Shown here piece after piece: positions 1-9,084 of a stretch of DNA of 54,705 nt. The DNA is from an uncultured Paracoccaceae bacterium (GTDB lineage Bacteria; Pseudomonadota; Alphaproteobacteria; Rhodobacterales; Rhodobacteraceae), in assembly GCA_947501025.1 (NCBI GenBank), contig CANMUM010000011.1, positions 1 to 54,705 of the forward strand, given 5' to 3'. The notes below the pieces were generated by a model, which saw nothing but the letters and a program-made list of their open reading frames with translations, made no database searches and was not told the DNA's origin. Each line of letters opens with the position of its first letter. Positions within the stretch are counted from its first letter, which is position 1. Both the position numbers and the translations under genes were made by a program.

Positions 1-252
1 AAAGCAACTAGTGGTGTTGTGAATGGCGAACGCCGTGATATTTTTAAGGACCCAAAAACTGATAATGGTATAAAACGGTCTGCAAAAGGGTTGCTTCGTG
101 TTGAGGAAGCGGATGGAACTTACGTCTTACATGACCAACAAAGTGAACTTGAAGAAAAACAAGGAGCCTTGGAGATTATATTTGAAGATGGAAAACTGAT
201 CCAAGAAGTAACTCTTGAAATTATTCGTGGTCGCCTAAAAAATGCAATATAA
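1..252 (+). CDS. nadV: Nicotinamide phosphoribosyltransferase, C-terminal fragment
   Basis: The reading frame is open from the first base of the window, so only about 83 C-terminal residues are visible and the start lies upstream. The segment NGERRDIFKDPKTDNG followed by KGLLRV closely resembles the tail of NAMPT/NadV enzymes, which make NMN from nicotinamide and PRPP. An NrtR-type regulator begins 11 bp downstream, a pairing expected for NAD salvage genes. A GTG at 19 is internal and not the true start. The family call is inferred from remembered motif similarity over a short stretch, so nicotinate phosphoribosyltransferase remains possible. Confidence 0.75.
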   Translation, partial: KATSGVVNGERRDIFKDPKTDNGIKRSAKGLLRVEEADGTYVLHDQQSELEEKQGALEIIFEDGKLIQEVTLEIIRGRLKNAI

Positions 253-263
253 AGGAACCAAAC

Positions 264-977
264 ATGCCCACTAAGAACCCAGAAGAAACAAAATTCTTAG
301 CCGAGTATGATGCTTCTCTTTATGAAAAACCCAATATGGCGGTTGATACCGCCATATTTACGATTTTTGATGGAAAACTTCATGTGCTGCTGACTCAGAG
401 AACAGAGCATCCATTCAATGAACAATGGTCGCTGGTTGGTGGATTTGTAGATACGTGTAACGATGATGATCTTAAACGCAAATTACTTAAAAAAACCAAT
501 GTGGCCACGCCGTATTTAGAACAGGTTGGCACAATCGGAAACAAATCACGTGACCCTCGTGGCTGGTCCGTTTCAACACTTTATTTTGCATTGCTGCCAC
601 ATCGAATTGTTGATTTACAAAAAGACAAATCTAGGCAAAATACAAAATGGGCAGTTGTTAAGAATGGCCTGATAGATATAGATCTTGCATTTGATCACAA
701 TGATTTACTTTTACAAAGCTTTAACCGATTAAGATCAAAAGTATTATATACCGACTTGCCTGTAAATTTAATGGAAGAGTCTTTTTCACTGGGCACACTT
801 CAAAAAGCGTATGGAATAATTTTAGGCCAAAAAATCTTACACAAGTCATTCCGTAGAAGAATACTTACATGTGGAATTTTAAGTGAAACGGGCCAGATGG
901 AAGCTTCGGGCAATCGTCCAGCGTTATTATACAAACATATAAACAAAACAGCCCTCATTATTTTTTACGCAGTTTAG
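264..977 (+). CDS. nrtR: NrtR family Nudix-related transcriptional regulator of NAD metabolism
   Basis: This 237-residue protein has an N-terminal Nudix fold (about residues 24-150) and a C-terminal winged helix (about 160-220). The segment where a Nudix box should lie (GGFVDTCNDDDLKRKLL) lacks the catalytic REUxEE glutamates. It keeps NrtR-typical RDPRGWSVST, and the C-terminal region has the NrtR-like FRRRILTCGILSETG. NrtR proteins are known to bind ADP-ribose and repress NAD biosynthesis or salvage genes. The start follows AAAGGAACC, 11 bp after the NadV fragment, so the two are probably co-transcribed and it may autoregulate the operon. Family assignment is firm; the exact operator is not visible because the operon start is off the window. 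Confidence 0.85.
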   Translation: MPTKNPEETKFLAEYDASLYEKPNMAVDTAIFTIFDGKLHVLLTQRTEHPFNEQWSLVGGFVDTCNDDDLKRKLLKKTNVATPYLEQVGTIGNKSRDPRGWSVSTLYFALLPHRIVDLQKDKSRQNTKWAVVKNGLIDIDLAFDHNDLLLQSFNRLRSKVLYTDLPVNLMEESFSLGTLQKAYGIILGQKILHKSFRRRILTCGILSETGQMEASGNRPALLYKHINKTALIIFYAV

Positions 978-1011
978 AAGGTAGCACACCTTTATAGCTA
1001 GCCTATTTAGC

Positions 1012-1029
1012 ATTGAGTTAAACTTCAAT
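1012..1029. promoter_or_regulatory. Imperfect palindrome upstream of cydA
   Basis: The 245 bp between nrtR and cydA hold no convincing gene. Positions 1012-1029 read ATTGAGTTA then AACTTCAAT, an imperfect inverted repeat with TTGA and TCAA ends separated by 8 bases. Fnr/Anr boxes have a 4-base spacer, so this is not a standard Fnr site, although cydAB genes are often oxygen-regulated. It is recorded only as a possible operator or part of the cyd promoter region. Confidence 0.2.
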
Positions 1030-1222
1030 GTCACGGATAAAAATTTATACAATAATATCAATGACTCAAATTTTTTGCTTAGTTAAAGAACAATGTCGCT
1101 TTACACTCATAACCCAAATTTTGTGAGCTTTCTTGCCCTGCGACATTTTTACGCGCGACAGTTTGCGCAATGTACCAATTTCAAAATTGTGATATGAACT
1201 TCTGCATCAGAAAGGATTTCAC

Positions 1223-2647
1223 ATGACTGATTTTTTCACCGCTGAAATGCTCGCACGTATACAATTTGCGTTTACTGTATCATTCCATATCATCTTTCCT
1301 GCATTTTCAATTGGGCTTGCGAGTTATCTGGCGGTGCTTAACGGGTTATGGCTGCGCACAAAAGACGACACATATCTGATCTTGTTTAATTACTGGAAGA
1401 AGATTTTCGCAGTTGCCTTTGGTATGGGGGTCGTGACGGGTATTGTGATGTCCTATCAATTTGGCACAAATTGGTCGGTGTTTTCTGATAAGGCAGGGCC
1501 TGTTATTGGCCCGCTAATGGCCTATGAAGTCATGTCAGCCTTTTTCTTAGAGGCGGGTTTCCTTGGGATCATGCTCTTTGGGCGTGATCGAGTTGGTAAT
1601 GGTTTGCATATGTTTGCAACTGCGATGGTGGCCTTTGGCACATTGATGTCAGCCACATGGATTTTGTCGGTGAATTCGTGGATGCAGACACCTGCAGGAT
1701 ATGGTTTTAACGAAGACGGGCAGTTCATTGCTGTCGATTGGATGAAAGTCGTCTTCAATCCATCATTCCCATATCGTTTGGCGCATATGGTTATCGCTGC
1801 ATATCTCACAACAGCGCTCGTTGTGGGGGCAGTGGGTGGCCTACATCTCTTGCGCGAGCGTAGAAATATAGCAGCTCGAAAAATGTTTTCTATGGCGATG
1901 TGGATGGCTGTGATCGTTACGCCAATCCAAATTTTGGTCGGTGATGCGCATGGGTTGAATACGCTTGAGCACCAACCTGCGAAAGTCATGGCAATGGAAG
2001 GGCATTTTGACAGCCATCCAGATGGTGCGCCACTCATCCTGTTTGGGATACCCAATCAAGCCGAAAAGCGTATTGATTATGCAATCCAAATTCCAAAGCT
2101 TTCAAGCTTGATTCTCAAACATCACCTTGATGCGCCCTTAGCTGGGCTTGATACGATCCCAGATGATGAAGAGCCGCCTGTGGCCATTGTATTTTGGAGT
2201 TTCCGTATCATGGTTGGTCTTGGATTTGCTATGCTTGGACTTGGGCTTTGGAGTTTAGTCGCGCGTTTTAAGGGGCGATTATATGAGGCGCCAATATTAC
2301 ATCGCGCTTCCATTGTGATGGGGCCAACGGGATTTATTGCGGTGCTTGCAGGGTGGATCACAACCGAAGTTGGGCGCCAGCCATATACTGTATATGGTGT
2401 TTTGCGCACATCAGATTCGCTTTCTCCAATTGATGCGGCCGCTGTAGCGGCCTCACTTATCGGATTTATTATTGTGTATTTTATATGCATTGGTGCGGGC
2501 ACATTTTATATTTTGCGTCTAATGAATAAATCTCCAAATGCGCCAAATATCGGCTTTAATGTGGGGCCTATGCGCAGCACAGGGATCTCGGCTGCTGGTC
2601 AAATCTTTGCAAGCGATGGCAAAACAAAAATGTCGGAGGAAAAATAA
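1223..2647 (+). CDS. cydA: Cytochrome bd-type quinol oxidase subunit I (short Q-loop, CioA-like)
   Basis: This 474-residue polytopic inner-membrane protein is the heme-bearing subunit of a bd oxidase, which oxidises quinol and reduces oxygen to water. His22 in SFHIIFPAFSIG matches the heme b595 ligand. Glu102 and Glu110 in AYEVMSAFFLEAG match the conserved acidic pair. LEHQPAKVMAMEG is the quinol-loop region, and GRQPYTVYGVLRT is the usual GRQPW segment with Tyr for Trp. The quinol loop is short and the protein is shorter than E. coli CydA (522 residues), which fits the cyanide-insensitive CioA subgroup. The stop overlaps the cydB start as TAATG, implying translational coupling. SD: AAAGGA before the ATG. 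Confidence 0.95.
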   Translation: MTDFFTAEMLARIQFAFTVSFHIIFPAFSIGLASYLAVLNGLWLRTKDDTYLILFNYWKKIFAVAFGMGVVTGIVMSYQFGTNWSVFSDKAGPVIGPLMAYEVMSAFFLEAGFLGIMLFGRDRVGNGLHMFATAMVAFGTLMSATWILSVNSWMQTPAGYGFNEDGQFIAVDWMKVVFNPSFPYRLAHMVIAAYLTTALVVGAVGGLHLLRERRNIAARKMFSMAMWMAVIVTPIQILVGDAHGLNTLEHQPAKVMAMEGHFDSHPDGAPLILFGIPNQAEKRIDYAIQIPKLSSLILKHHLDAPLAGLDTIPDDEEPPVAIVFWSFRIMVGLGFAMLGLGLWSLVARFKGRLYEAPILHRASIVMGPTGFIAVLAGWITTEVGRQPYTVYGVLRTSDSLSPIDAAAVAASLIGFIIVYFICIGAGTFYILRLMNKSPNAPNIGFNVGPMRSTGISAAGQIFASDGKTKMSEEK

Positions 2648-3651
2648 TGGAACTTGATTACGCATTTATTTGGGCTGCGATTATTGCTTTCTCCGTTCTC
2701 GTCTATGTGGTTTTGGACGGTTTTGATCTCGGGGTGGGCATTTTGTTCCCGCTTGGCGAAAGCGAGCTTGATCGCGACATTATGATGAATTCTGTGGCGC
2801 CTGTTTGGGATGGCAATGAAACATGGCTAGTTCTTGGAGGCGGGGGCTTGATGGCTGTGTTCCCGCTTGCCTATGCCACAATCCTGCCTGCGCTTTATAT
2901 GCCACTTACCATTATGCTCCTTGCACTGGTCTTTCGTGGTGTTGCCTTTGAATATCGCTGGCGGACAACCCGTGGCAAGCGTTTTTGGGATCACGCATTC
3001 TTTGGTGGTTCCTCTGTTGCAGCGATCATGCAGGGCATTGCGCTTGGTGCCTTGGTTCAAGGTATTGAAATTGAGAATAGGGCTTATGCCGGCGGTTGGT
3101 TTGATTGGCTCACACCATTTTCAATCCTTTGTGGTGCTGCCGTTTGGTTCGGCTATGGTTTATTGGGGGCGACATGGCTCAATATGAAAACCGAAGGGGC
3201 ACTTCAGGCCAAAATGCGCGATTATGCTTATAAATGCGCCATTGTCACATTGGCGCTGATCGCTGTCGTCAGCTTTTGGACACCATTCCTTAATGAAGAT
3301 TATTTCCATAAATGGTTTTCATTCCCCGGCAGCCTTTACACATCCATCGCGCCCGCGCTTGTTGTGATTGCCATATGGCGCCTTTTCACAGGAATCAAGC
3401 AAAAGCATGACATATGGCCATTTGCGGCATCTATTCTTCTATTCGTTGCGTGTTTTGGTGGGATTGGGATTAGCTTTTACCCCAATATTGTTCCGACATC
3501 GATTACGATCTGGGAAGCCGCAGCGCCCGATAATAGCCTCAAATTCACGCTTGTTGGGGCATTGATATTGATGCCAATGATACTGGCATATACGGGCTAT
3601 GCATATTGGGTTTTCCGTGGAAAAGTGAAGCCTGATGCGGGGTATCACTAA
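2647..3651 (+). CDS. cydB: Cytochrome bd-type quinol oxidase subunit II
   Basis: This 334-residue polytopic membrane protein opens with DYAFIWAAIIAFSVLVYVVL, then DGFDLGVGILFP and PVWDGNETWLV, the hallmark N-terminal region of CydB/CioB. It partners with the cydA product in the bd oxidase complex. The ATG overlaps the cydA stop by one base, and its own stop overlaps the next tiny gene in the same TAATG manner, so three subunits appear to be made from one coupled mRNA. Length is typical for the CioB subgroup. No assembly factor genes (cydDC) are present in this window. Confidence 0.95.
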   Translation: MELDYAFIWAAIIAFSVLVYVVLDGFDLGVGILFPLGESELDRDIMMNSVAPVWDGNETWLVLGGGGLMAVFPLAYATILPALYMPLTIMLLALVFRGVAFEYRWRTTRGKRFWDHAFFGGSSVAAIMQGIALGALVQGIEIENRAYAGGWFDWLTPFSILCGAAVWFGYGLLGATWLNMKTEGALQAKMRDYAYKCAIVTLALIAVVSFWTPFLNEDYFHKWFSFPGSLYTSIAPALVVIAIWRLFTGIKQKHDIWPFAASILLFVACFGGIGISFYPNIVPTSITIWEAAAPDNSLKFTLVGALILMPMILAYTGYAYWVFRGKVKPDAGYH

Positions 3652-3752
3652 TGCTTTGGCTGAAGCGTTTCGGCTGGTTCGCATTGATTTGGGTGGTTGG
3701 TGTGATCGTGCTTAGCATTGTTGCCTATGCCATTCGCAGTGTGATTATGTGA
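3651..3752 (+). CDS. 33-residue single-helix protein after cydB (DUF2474/CydP-like candidate)
   Basis: A 33-residue reading frame starts at ATG 3651, sharing a base with the cydB TAA (TAATG), and ends at TGA 3750-3752. It begins MLWLKRFGWFALIW and continues as one hydrophobic helix ending YAIRSVIM. A basic-aromatic N-terminus, one transmembrane helix and a position directly after cydB match the tiny accessory subunits of bd oxidases. The W-KR-xW-xLIW pattern resembles DUF2474/CydP rather than E. coli CydX. The overlap with cydB is the best evidence that it is translated. It ends 18 bp before the convergent manC stop. Confidence 0.7.
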   Translation: MLWLKRFGWFALIWVVGVIVLSIVAYAIRSVIM

Positions 3753-3770
3753 ATTGGCACAGGCGACTGC

Positions 3771-5198
3771 CTAAACAATGTTGCGGTCATAAATATCTTC
3801 GTAGCGAATAATGTCGTCTTCTTCGAGATATGAACCTGTTTGAACTTCAACCAAATGCATATCCATTTTTCCAGGGTTTTCCATACGGTGCTTTGCGCCA
3901 AGTGGAATGAATACAGATTCGTTCTCAGTTACCATTTTGACCTCATCATTAATCGTTACCTTCGCTGTTCCTTCCACAACGATCCAATGCTCTGCGCGGT
4001 GAACATGCGATTGCAATGAGAGTTTTTGACCAGGTTTCACAACGATAGATTTGACGCGGAAACGAGAATGTTTGGTCAGGGTTTCATACCAGCCCCAAGG
4101 ACGAGCAGCACGTGGAAACTCATCGGCTTGATAAATATCTTCTTTGCGCATGAGCGCGACACTGTCAGATACCGATTGTGAATTGCTCATATCGGTGACC
4201 AAAACGGCATCTCGCATGGCAACGGCCACAATATTTTTGAGCCCTATACCAACCATATGCATTTTGTCATCCTCAGAGCGCAATAAACTATCTTCACAAT
4301 TATGCATACTCACAGAACCCTTGGTGGCAACACCGTTTTTGTCCTTGTCACTTTCAAGCCAGACCGTGCGCCATGAGCCGAGATCATTCCAACCGCAATC
4401 AAGTGGAACAACTTGACCCGTCACATGCTCCATAATCGCGTAATCAATTGAAATATCATCGGCTTTGTTAAATGCGTCGGAAAGACGGAAAAAGTCTAAA
4501 TCATCTCGTCCCTCATCAACCGAGCGCCTCACAGCAGATAAGGTCGAGGGGGCATGTTTTTCAAATGCCGCGAGGATTGCACTTGCTGAAAAGACAAAAA
4601 TACCTGAGTTCCAGAGGAATTTGCCCGTTTTAAGCATTTTTTGGGCTTTGCTTTTATCTGGCTTTTCAAGGAACTGTTTGAATGGGACTGAAGTTTTGAT
4701 GTTCTCAATTTTGGTTTCGACTTCAATATAACCATAACCCGTTGCCGCACGATCAGGGACAATACCAAAAGTCACAATGTCTCCTTTTTCAGCTTGTTCA
4801 ACGGCAATTTCGAGTGCCGCTGAAAATGCATTATCATCATGGATTTGATGATCGGCTGGCGAAACGACCATGATGGCATTTGGGTCTGTTTTTTGGATAC
4901 GAAGTGCCGCCGCGGCGATCGCTGGTGCGGTGTTGCGCCCTGATGGTTCAATGATGATGTCATGATCCGTGACACCAATAGATTCGAGCTGTTCTCCAAC
5001 AATGAAGCGATATTCATTACCCGTGAGTAATATTGGCTTGAGGGCTCCTGAACCAAGTACTCTGCGAATGCTGGCTTGGAACATGGTTTCATTATTCGAC
5101 ACAAGATGGGAGAATTGCTTGGGATAGCTTTCTCGTGAGAGCGGCCATAAACGCTTGCCCGAGCCTCCACAAAGAATAACTGCTCTGATATTGCTCAT
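3771..5198 (-). CDS. manC: Mannose-1-phosphate guanylyltransferase / mannose-6-phosphate isomerase
   Basis: The 475-residue product carries an N-terminal nucleotidyltransferase domain with GGSGKRLWPLSRESYPKQ near residue 10 and a C-terminal cupin domain containing RPWGWYETL and HVHRAEHWIVVEG. This two-domain layout is that of bifunctional type II PMI/GMP enzymes (ManC/CpsB/AlgA), which make GDP-mannose for polysaccharides. The frame extends 40 codons further upstream, but ATG at 5198 has an AGAGG ribosome site 8 bases before it and starts exactly where family members begin. It is monocistronic here, convergent with the cyd operon and downstream of pyrG on the same strand, with about 210 bp between. 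Confidence 0.92.
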   Translation of the reverse strand: MSNIRAVILCGGSGKRLWPLSRESYPKQFSHLVSNNETMFQASIRRVLGSGALKPILLTGNEYRFIVGEQLESIGVTDHDIIIEPSGRNTAPAIAAAALRIQKTDPNAIMVVSPADHQIHDDNAFSAALEIAVEQAEKGDIVTFGIVPDRAATGYGYIEVETKIENIKTSVPFKQFLEKPDKSKAQKMLKTGKFLWNSGIFVFSASAILAAFEKHAPSTLSAVRRSVDEGRDDLDFFRLSDAFNKADDISIDYAIMEHVTGQVVPLDCGWNDLGSWRTVWLESDKDKNGVATKGSVSMHNCEDSLLRSEDDKMHMVGIGLKNIVAVAMRDAVLVTDMSNSQSVSDSVALMRKEDIYQADEFPRAARPWGWYETLTKHSRFRVKSIVVKPGQKLSLQSHVHRAEHWIVVEGTAKVTINDEVKMVTENESVFIPLGAKHRMENPGKMDMHLVEVQTGSYLEEDDIIRYEDIYDRNIV

Positions 5199-5359
5199 AA
5201 TATTGCCTCTTTTTTCAAATCGCTTCTTCTTAATAATATTTAACAAATATTTGATTAAAATTTTGACTTGAATTTTGTTTTTCAGGCTAAGGATATATTC
5301 AAAACCCACGCAATACAATCATGAGTTCATTGCAGAATCTTGATGTTGTAAGGGTTATG

Positions 5360-5420
5360 GCTTGGTTGGCACTCGCCTGCAAAAACTGTGAGACGAGTGC
5401 GCTATACAATTAAACCAAGC
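5360..5420 (-). terminator. Nested inverted repeat at the 3' end of pyrG
   Basis: An outer arm pair, GCTTGGTT (5360-5367) and AACCAAGC (5413-5420), encloses an inner pair, GCACTCG (5369-5375) and CGAGTGC (5394-5400). The outer right arm overlaps the last codons of pyrG. There is no uridine run after the stem on the minus strand, so it is not a classical intrinsic terminator. It may act as an mRNA 3'-end structure, a Rho-linked stop or a protein-binding site. Confidence 0.35.
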
Positions 5421-7059
5421 GTGATTTTTTGATCGCAGCTTCCACGAAGCTCGTAAAGAGAGGGTGAGGCGCAAATGGTTTGGATTTGAGTTCAGGATGA
5501 TATTGAACACCAATAAACCAAGGATGATCTTCATATTCAACGGTCTCAGGCAATTGGCCATCAGGCGACATGCCAGCGAATTTTAAGCCCGCATCTTCAA
5601 TTTGCTTGCGATACTTCACATCAACCTCGTAACGGTGCCTATGACGCTCAGAAATTGTGTTCGCTCCATAGGCTTCGGCAATCCGCGAACCTTCCGCCAA
5701 AGTGGCTGTATAGGCACCAAGGCGCATCGTTCCGCCTTTGTCATCATCACTTGAACGTGTTTGCTTAGAATTGCCTTCAACCCATTCTTTGAGATAATAA
5801 ACAACAGGCGTGCATTTCTCACGACCAGATTCATCATCAAATTCTTCAGAACCCGCATCTTTTATACCAGCCAAATTGCGCGCAGCTTCAATAACCGCCA
5901 TCTGCATACCAAGACAAATTCCAAGATAAGGGATTTTGTTTTCGCGCGCATATTGTGCGGCGCGGATTTTGCCTTCTGTTCCGCGCTCACCAAAGCCACC
6001 CGGAACCAAAATCGCGGAATATCCTGAGAGCATTTCATGGACTTTGGCATCATCTTGATCAAAGAGATCAGCTTCAATCCAATGCGCGTGGACTTTGGAA
6101 CGGTGATGGAAACCCGCATGCGTCAAAGCCTCTGCAATGGATTTATAAGCATCCGATAGGGCTGTATATTTGCCGACAATTGCGACTTTAACCTCGCCAT
6201 CGGTATTATGGAGGCGGTCTTCAATATCATCCCAGCGCGCCAGATCCAGTTTTGGTGCGGGGTTAATACCAAATGCATCAAGAACAGCGCGATCCAGCCC
6301 TTCATTATGATAAGCAATTGGGGCCTCATAGATAGATTTTAAATCGGGTGCCGCAATCACACTATCAGGGCGGACATTACAAAAGAGGGCCAGTTTTTCG
6401 CGCTCTTTTTCAGGAATTTTATGTTCTGAGCGGCATACAAGCACATCAGGAGCAAGGCCGATTGAGCGAAGCTCTTTCACCGAATGCTGTGTCGGTTTGG
6501 TTTTGAGTTCACCAGAAGCACCCAAATATGGCAGTAATGTCAAATGCATGAAAATACATTGGCCGCGTGGACGCTCTTGTCCAAATTGACGGATCGCTTC
6601 AAAAAATGGCAGCCCTTCAATGTCGCCAACGGTACCGCCAATTTCACATAATTGAAAATCAACTTCGTCATCACCAATTTCGATGAAGTCTTTGATTTCA
6701 TTGGTTACATGGGGAATAACTTGGATTGTTTTTCCTAAATATAGCCCTTGGCGTTCTTTATCAAGAACGGTTGAGTAGATGCGGCCAGAGGAGACGGAAT
6801 CGGTTTTGCGCGCAGAAACGCCCGTAAATCGTTCATAATGCCCAAGATCAAGATCGGTTTCTGCGCCATCATCTGTGACAAAAACTTCGCCATGCTCAAA
6901 AGGGGACATGGTTCCAGGGTCAACGTTCAAATAAGGGTCGAGCTTGCGCAATCTTACAGAATATCCGCGTGCTTGGAGCAAGGCGCCGAGTGCTGCAGAT
7001 GCCAAGCCTTTGCCTAGCGATGATACAACACCGCCTGTAATAAAGATATATCGTGCCAT
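5410..7059 (-). CDS. pyrG: CTP synthase
   Basis: The 549-residue enzyme converts UTP to CTP using ATP and glutamine in the cytoplasm. The N-terminal synthase domain shows [17 protein letters not shown] with its P-loop and [16 protein letters not shown]. The C-terminal class I glutamine amidotransferase domain shows the nucleophile motif GICLGMQ and the His/Glu pair in VQYHPELKS. Full length is as expected for PyrG. The secG stop lies about 106 bp upstream on the same strand, an arrangement common in alphaproteobacteria, so co-transcription from secG is plausible. Confidence 0.97.
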   Translation of the reverse strand: MARYIFITGGVVSSLGKGLASAALGALLQARGYSVRLRKLDPYLNVDPGTMSPFEHGEVFVTDDGAETDLDLGHYERFTGVSARKTDSVSSGRIYSTVLDKERQGLYLGKTIQVIPHVTNEIKDFIEIGDDEVDFQLCEIGGTVGDIEGLPFFEAIRQFGQERPRGQCIFMHLTLLPYLGASGELKTKPTQHSVKELRSIGLAPDVLVCRSEHKIPEKEREKLALFCNVRPDSVIAAPDLKSIYEAPIAYHNEGLDRAVLDAFGINPAPKLDLARWDDIEDRLHNTDGEVKVAIVGKYTALSDAYKSIAEALTHAGFHHRSKVHAHWIEADLFDQDDAKVHEMLSGYSAILVPGGFGERGTEGKIRAAQYARENKIPYLGICLGMQMAVIEAARNLAGIKDAGSEEFDDESGREKCTPVVYYLKEWVEGNSKQTRSSDDDKGGTMRLGAYTATLAEGSRIAEAYGANTISERHRHRYEVDVKYRKQIEDAGLKFAGMSPDGQLPETVEYEDHPWFIGVQYHPELKSKPFAPHPLFTSFVEAAIKKSRLV

Positions 7060-7165
7060 GAATTCTCCCGTGGTTATTCCGTCAAAAATCGACTCTTCAC
7101 GGGGCTTCAGTCTATCAAAAATCTGATGCTAACCGCAAGGCTAGAAACTCAAAAAAACAGAATTT

Positions 7166-7504
7166 TTACTCAGTAGGGGTGTCGCTTGGCAGCTCAGGGA
7201 GAGCATTGCTTTCATCCACGGCGCCTTCTGATGAAACAGGCGCGCTGTCGACAAGGCTATCCAGAATAGAAGCTGTTCCTGTGGATTGTGTTGCCATAAT
7301 TGTTAATGTCAGCGATGTGGCGATGAAGCCCGCCGCCAAATACCAAGTGGCTTTGCCAAGACCATCAAGTCCGCCGCGTGATCCCGTTTTTGCGTTACCG
7401 CCGCCACCAATGCCCAAGCCACCACCTTCTGAACGCTGCATTAAAACCGCGCCAATAAGAAGGATTGCTAGGATGATGTGAATGGCGAGAACGATATTTT
7501 GCAT
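7166..7504 (-). CDS. secG: Preprotein translocase subunit SecG
   Basis: The 112-residue membrane protein begins MQNIVLAIHIILAILLIGAV and continues LMQRSEGGGLGIGGG, the canonical SecG helix and glycine-rich cytoplasmic loop, followed by a second helix (WYLAAGFIATSLTLTIMA) and an acidic, proline-containing tail typical of alphaproteobacterial SecG. SecG assists SecYEG-mediated export. The frame runs 18 codons further upstream, but the ATG at 7504 starts directly with the first helix. It lies upstream of pyrG in the same direction. Confidence 0.93.
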   Translation of the reverse strand: MQNIVLAIHIILAILLIGAVLMQRSEGGGLGIGGGGNAKTGSRGGLDGLGKATWYLAAGFIATSLTLTIMATQSTGTASILDSLVDSAPVSSEGAVDESNALPELPSDTPTE

Positions 7505-7600
7505 AGGAAGACCTGATTGAATTTGGGTGTAATTAGCTCCTGAATAGCAAATTTGCAAGGGGCAAGGCTGATTTTAGAGAAAGCAAATTGACAAGAGCCG

Positions 7601-8404
7601 TTAATGCCTTGCCAAAACGATATTTGGATCAAATTCTCCGACAATTTCAACGTCCTTGCCTTTGTAATCAAGTGTCGAAAGAAAATGCTGCATAGCATTG
7701 ATGCGCGCGCGCTTTTTATCGTTAGATTTGATCACTGTCCATGGAGCGTCAGCGGTATCTGTGTGGGCAAACATAGCTTCTTTTGCTTTTGTGTATTCGT
7801 CCCATTTTTCCAGTGATGCGATATCAATTGGACTGAGTTTCCACTGCTTTAATGGATCTTGTTTGCGCATTGAAAAGCGCCGCTGTTGCTCTTTTTGTGT
7901 GACCGAAAACCAATATTTATAGAGCATGATATTGGAACGTGTCAGCATGCGCTCAAATTCGGGAGTTTGCGCCATAAACTCTTTATATTGTTCGTCCGAA
8001 CAAAAATCCATAACGCGCTCAACACCGGCGCGATTATACCATGAACGATCAAAAAACACGATTTCACCATTTGTCGGGAGATGGCGGATATAGCGCTGAT
8101 AATACCATTGCCCACGCTCGATTTTTGTAGGTTTTTGTAAGGCGACCACACGGGCAGAGCGCGGATTGAGATGTTCGGTAAAGCGTTTGATCGTGCCGCC
8201 TTTGCCTGCTGCATCACGACCTTCAAATAGAAGCACAATCTTCCTTTTGTCCTTAACGGCCCATCTTTGGGCTTTGAGAAGTTCGGATTGCAGCTCAGCT
8301 TTGCGCTTCTCATAATGAGCGCGCGTCATTTTGTCGGGATAGGGGTATTCGCCCTTTTCAAAGGCAGCTTGTAGATGCGGGTCGGGTTTAGATTTTTCAG
8401 TCAA
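7601..8404 (-). CDS. ppk2: Polyphosphate kinase 2 (PPK2 family)
   Basis: The 267-residue cytoplasmic kinase shows the PPK2 Walker A region EGRDAAGKGGTIKRFTEHLN (residues 61-80) and the Walker B/lid segment FFDRSWYNRAGVE (about 117-129). PPK2 enzymes transfer phosphate between polyphosphate and nucleotides; the single-domain length suggests class I, which mainly regenerates nucleoside di- or triphosphates. The precise nucleotide preference cannot be read from sequence. It stands alone between secG and the ssb terminator, and its ATG follows the terminator region closely. Confidence 0.92.
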   Translation of the reverse strand: MTEKSKPDPHLQAAFEKGEYPYPDKMTRAHYEKRKAELQSELLKAQRWAVKDKRKIVLLFEGRDAAGKGGTIKRFTEHLNPRSARVVALQKPTKIERGQWYYQRYIRHLPTNGEIVFFDRSWYNRAGVERVMDFCSDEQYKEFMAQTPEFERMLTRSNIMLYKYWFSVTQKEQQRRFSMRKQDPLKQWKLSPIDIASLEKWDEYTKAKEAMFAHTDTADAPWTVIKSNDKKRARINAMQHFLSTLDYKGKDVEIVGEFDPNIVLARH

Positions 8405-8429
8405 TTGCGCACTCCAAGAACAAAATTAT

Positions 8430-8459
8430 AAAACAAAAAAATCGGGCACTCAAGCCCGA
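8430..8459 (-). terminator. Rho-independent terminator of ssb
   Basis: On the minus strand TCGGGC and GCCCGA (8442-8459 overall) form a 6 bp stem with a 6-base loop, followed at once by TTTTTTTGTTTT. This lies downstream of the ssb stop and just before the ppk2 start, so it separates the two same-strand genes. Confidence 0.85.
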
Positions 8460-8494
8460 CCTTTTGAAATATTCATAACGATCTATAATAGTGT

Positions 8495-8974
8495 TTAGAA
8501 TGGAATTTCATCGTCAAAATCTGATGGGCCAGGCATAGCAGGAGCAGAGTTGTCGCCGCCACCAAAGCTTCCGCCTTGCGCGCCAGCACCGAAATCACCG
8601 CCGCCGCCAGCTCCGCCACCTCGACCATCAAGCATTGTTAATGTCGAGCCAAAGCCTTGAAGAACAATTTCTGTTTGGTAGCGATCTTGGCCAGTGGCTT
8701 GGTCCGTCCATTTGCGTGTTTGAAGTGCGCCCTCAATGTAAACCTTTGAGCCTTTTCTAAGATATTGCTCAGCCACACGAACAAGACCTTCGGAAAAGAT
8801 AGCCACGCGGTGCCATTCCGTGCGCTCTTTGCGTTCACCAGAATTTTTGTCGCGCCATGATTCTGAGGTGGCAATGCGCAAATTTGCGACTTTTCCACCA
8901 TTTTGAAATGTGCGGACCTCAGGGTCAGCGCCCAAATTTCCTACGATAATCACTTTATTTACGGACCCAGCCAT
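8495..8974 (-). CDS. ssb: Single-stranded DNA-binding protein
   Basis: The 159-residue protein has an OB fold beginning [17 protein letters not shown] with [13 protein letters not shown] and [10 protein letters not shown], a glycine-rich linker (about residues 118-142), and the acidic tip FDDEIPF, the docking peptide for replication and repair partners. It is the housekeeping SSB that coats single-stranded DNA in replication, repair and recombination. An intrinsic terminator follows it. A transglycosylase gene is divergent 110 bp away, and uvrA lies two kilobases further on, close to the common ssb-uvrA proximity. Confidence 0.97.
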   Translation of the reverse strand: MAGSVNKVIIVGNLGADPEVRTFQNGGKVANLRIATSESWRDKNSGERKERTEWHRVAIFSEGLVRVAEQYLRKGSKVYIEGALQTRKWTDQATGQDRYQTEIVLQGFGSTLTMLDGRGGGAGGGGDFGAGAQGGSFGGGDNSAPAMPGPSDFDDEIPF

Positions 8975-9084
8975 TGTCTCTCCTTGTTCTTCAATAATAT
9001 TTTCGTTACCTTATATAGAAGTTAATTAAATTGCCATAGCTATTGAGCTAAGTTCGATAGTTGAGTGATAAAGAGTTCGAGTAA

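Noticed and set aside
1012-1029. Fnr box for cydAB
   Set aside because: The TTGA and TCAA ends are 8 bases apart, not the 4-base-spaced TTGAT-ATCAA layout.
1522-2502. Long leftward frames within cydA
   Set aside because: They lie antisense to an unmistakable cydA, have no ribosome sites and no protein-like composition.
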